Positions 15,012 through 16,484 of a stretch of 16,484 nucleotides of DNA are shown here, piece by piece. This DNA comes from Eubacterium sp. (lineage in GTDB: Bacteria; Bacillota; Clostridia; Lachnospirales; CAG-274): assembly GCA_020859645.1 (NCBI GenBank), contig JAJBVU010000049.1, positions 1 through 16,484 of the forward strand, read 5' to 3'. How positions within the stretch are numbered: the first letter of the stretch is position 1; the number at the start of each line of letters is the position of its first letter. The position numbers were made by a program, and so were the translations under genes. The notes under the pieces were generated by a model. That model worked only from the letters and a program-made list of their open reading frames with translations, was not told the DNA's origin and searched no databases.

Positions 15012-16343
15012 TTATCCCACAGTGATTTTTTCCAACGGGTACTTCGAGGGGTATTTTTTATAGCCCGAAACTGCGGCGAAAATTACAGTTAAGCCGCCCA
15101 CTCTGCCCAAAAACATAAGCAATATTAAAATCAGCTTTGAAATTACACATAAATCCCTTGTTATTCCCAAGGTCAGCCCCACAGTGCCTATTGCGGAGGC
15201 TGTTTCAAAAAGACAGGTCAAAAGGGGAAGTCCTTCTAATAATGAAATAATTACGCCGCCGGTCAAAAACAGAGACAAATACATAAAAAGAATAGCCGAG
15301 GAATTTTTAACCGCCTCGTCCGAAATTCGTCTGCCGAAAAGAGAAGGGCTTTCCTTCCGTCTGAAAACCGCAAATGCCGACAAAACAATAACCGCCGCCG
15401 TTGTGGTTTTCATACCTCCGGCTGTGGAACCCGGGGAGCCGCCTATAAGCATAAGCCCTATGGTAACAAGAAGGCTCGGCTCAGACATTGCGTTTAAGTC
15501 CGCTGTGTTAAAGCCTGCCGTACGGGGGCTGACGGCTGCGAAAAGGGACAGCAAAAGCCTATCCTTAAAGGAGTAACCCCCGAACTCAACAAAATAAAAA
15601 TACACCGTGGGAAAAGCTATAAGAAGAAACGACACAGTAAGAATTATTTTTGTCTGAAGTCTGTATTTTTTAAATTTAAAGCCGTTGGTTTTAATGTCCT
15701 CCCATGTGAGAAAGCCTATGCCGCCTACGATAATAAGAGCCATAATAATTATATTTACGGCAGTATTGCTTTTAAAATAGGTCAGTGAAGAATATGGCTC
15801 TTTTATGCCCATAAGGTCAAAGCCTGCGTTGCAGAAAGCCGAAATGGAATGGAAAACAGAGTAACACATACCTTTGACAAAGCCCAGCTCATTGCAGAAA
15901 ACAGGGGCTAAGGCAACCGCCCCCAAAGCTTCAGCCGAAAAGACAGTCAAAATAATAAATCGGGTCAGAGTGATTATTCCCCCAACCTGGTGAGCCGCTA
16001 TAGCCTCCTGCATAGTGCTTCTCTGCATAAGCCCGATTTTTCTGCCCGAAAGTATGGCGAAAAACACGGACACCGTCACAACCCCCATACCGCCTATTTG
16101 TATCATAAGCAGAATAACCCCCTGACCGAAGGGCGTAAAGCAGCTGGCGGTGTCAGCCGCCGCCAAGCCCGTCACACAGACCGCCGAGGTGGCGGTAAAG
16201 AGGGCATCTAAAAAGGAAATCCCCTCGGGCGACCTTGTGGAAAAGGGCAGAAGCAGAAGCAGCGTCCCTATAAATATAACGGGTATAAACCCCAGCGCCG
16301 CAATCTGCAGCGGCGACAATCTTATTCTCGATATTTTCTTCAT
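15012..16343 (-). CDS. ktrB: Potassium transporter membrane subunit KtrB/TrkH
   Basis: Integral membrane potassium channel-like transporter, usually sodium-coupled in the Ktr class. Four pore loops are visible, each with the key Gly: CVTGL (56-60), CNAGF (171-175), TAGFN (275-279) and GTVGL (386-390). The intramembrane gating loop GGSPGSTAGG (301-310) and the C-terminal FLGRVGGLT (411-419, Arg414) are also present. I chose the ATG at 16343 (443 residues, starting MKKIS) because AGGA lies nine bases upstream. A longer in-frame ATG at 16388 would add 15 residues, but these are unlike KtrB and partly encoded by an interspersed repeat. It is followed 14 bases later by its partner ktrA. Confidence 0.92.
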   Translation of the reverse strand: MKKISRIRLSPLQIAALGFIPVIFIGTLLLLLPFSTRSPEGISFLDALFTATSAVCVTGLAAADTASCFTPFGQGVILLMIQIGGMGVVTVSVFFAILSGRKIGLMQRSTMQEAIAAHQVGGIITLTRFIILTVFSAEALGAVALAPVFCNELGFVKGMCYSVFHSISAFCNAGFDLMGIKEPYSSLTYFKSNTAVNIIIMALIIVGGIGFLTWEDIKTNGFKFKKYRLQTKIILTVSFLLIAFPTVYFYFVEFGGYSFKDRLLLSLFAAVSPRTAGFNTADLNAMSEPSLLVTIGLMLIGGSPGSTAGGMKTTTAAVIVLSAFAVFRRKESPSLFGRRISDEAVKNSSAILFMYLSLFLTGGVIISLLEGLPLLTCLFETASAIGTVGLTLGITRDLCVISKLILILLMFLGRVGGLTVIFAAVSGYKKYPSKYPLEKITVG

Positions 16344-16385
16344 ATTAATCAATCCTGTAAATATTTTAGTCGGTGAAGTCATCGT

Positions 16386-16434
16386 CAAGGCTCCCCTTGA
16401 GGGGAGCTGCCGAACGCAGTGAAGCTGAGAGGTG
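16386..16434 (+). repeat. Hairpin-rich interspersed repeat, copy 2
   Basis: This lies in the leader upstream of ktrB. It shares CTCCCCTTGAGGGGAG and the right-end GAGAGGTG with the copy at 1003-1075, in the same orientation relative to the plus strand. The first palindrome is GCTCCCC-TTGA-GGGGAGC (16390-16407). A further stem can form between GCTGCCG (16406-16412) and CGGCAGC (16435-16441), the latter just outside the shared end. The inside is shorter than in copy 1 and lacks its AT-rich inner hairpin. Confidence 0.72.
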
Positions 16435-16477
16435 CGGCAGCAATCTTGTAGTTTAAATAAAGTATCCTTAAATCAAT

Positions 16478-16483
16478 ATTATA
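16478..16483 (-). promoter_or_regulatory. Possible -10 box for the ktrB-ktrA-dnaE operon
   Basis: A perfect minus-strand TATAAT sits at the window edge. Its -35 would lie beyond the window, so the promoter cannot be confirmed. If used, it would give a leader of about 130 bases that contains the structured repeat. The remaining 16344-16484 gap shows no other convincing promoter or known riboswitch. Confidence 0.25.
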
Positions 16484-16484
16484 A

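Noticed and set aside
15184..15576. 130-codon open frame on the plus strand inside ktrB
   Set aside because: It is antisense to conserved KtrB pore sequence and has no family resemblance; it is a shadow of biased codon use.
16344..16388. N-terminal extension of KtrB from an ATG at 16388
   Set aside because: The added 15 residues are unlike KtrB, the first codon lies in the interspersed repeat, and the ATG at 16343 has a proper ribosome binding site.

Overview
The window looks like chromosome of a low-to-moderate GC, Gram-positive anaerobe of the Clostridia, most likely a gut Oscillospiraceae/Ruminococcus-type bacterium. The evidence is AGGAGG-type ribosome binding sites, a secreted pectate lyase ending in a type I dockerin (a cellulosome trait), Thr/Glu-rich linkers, an electron-bifurcating NfnAB pair, and a single-RCK KtrA with KtrB. 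This placement is inferred from gene content, not from a marker gene.

Left block, plus strand (about 1-3923): a YdiB-type quinate/shikimate dehydrogenase is followed by a complete TRAP transporter: small permease DctQ, large permease DctM and a lipoprotein solute-binding protein DctP. The three transporter genes are tightly packed (dctQ and dctM abut). The dehydrogenase is separated from them by a 143-base gap that holds a hairpin-rich interspersed repeat. Together they suggest uptake and oxidation, or reduction, of a cyclic hydroxy-acid such as quinate or shikimate. A strong hairpin with T-tract closes the block and is shared with the convergent capA.

Middle block, minus strand (about 4001-8461): a membrane-anchored CapA-family metallophosphatase-like protein and, upstream of it, a 1056-residue multidomain pectate lyase (PL1) with signal peptide, several unassigned beta-rich modules, Thr/Glu linkers and a C-terminal dockerin. 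A terminator lies between them.

Next, minus strand (8514-10786): nfnA and nfnB, overlapping by one base (TAATG), encode the two subunits of NADH-dependent reduced ferredoxin:NADP+ oxidoreductase. They have a well-formed promoter (TTGAAA-N17-TATAAT) with a possible Rex-type operator across the -35 and spacer.

Right block, minus strand (10903-16343): ktrB, ktrA and dnaE, each separated by about 15 bases, appear to be one transcription unit joining a potassium uptake system to the replicative polymerase alpha subunit. The leader upstream of ktrB carries a second copy of the repeat seen near 1003-1075.

No rRNA, tRNA, CRISPR array, insertion sequence, phage gene or obvious horizontally acquired island was seen. 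No stretch over 300 bases lacks a gene; the longest gaps are 143 bases (971-1113), 141 bases (16344-16484) and 116 bases (10787-10902). I found no clear new defence or mobile system. The most interesting items are the dehydrogenase-TRAP cluster, the dockerin enzyme with its unassigned modules, and the two-copy structured repeat.
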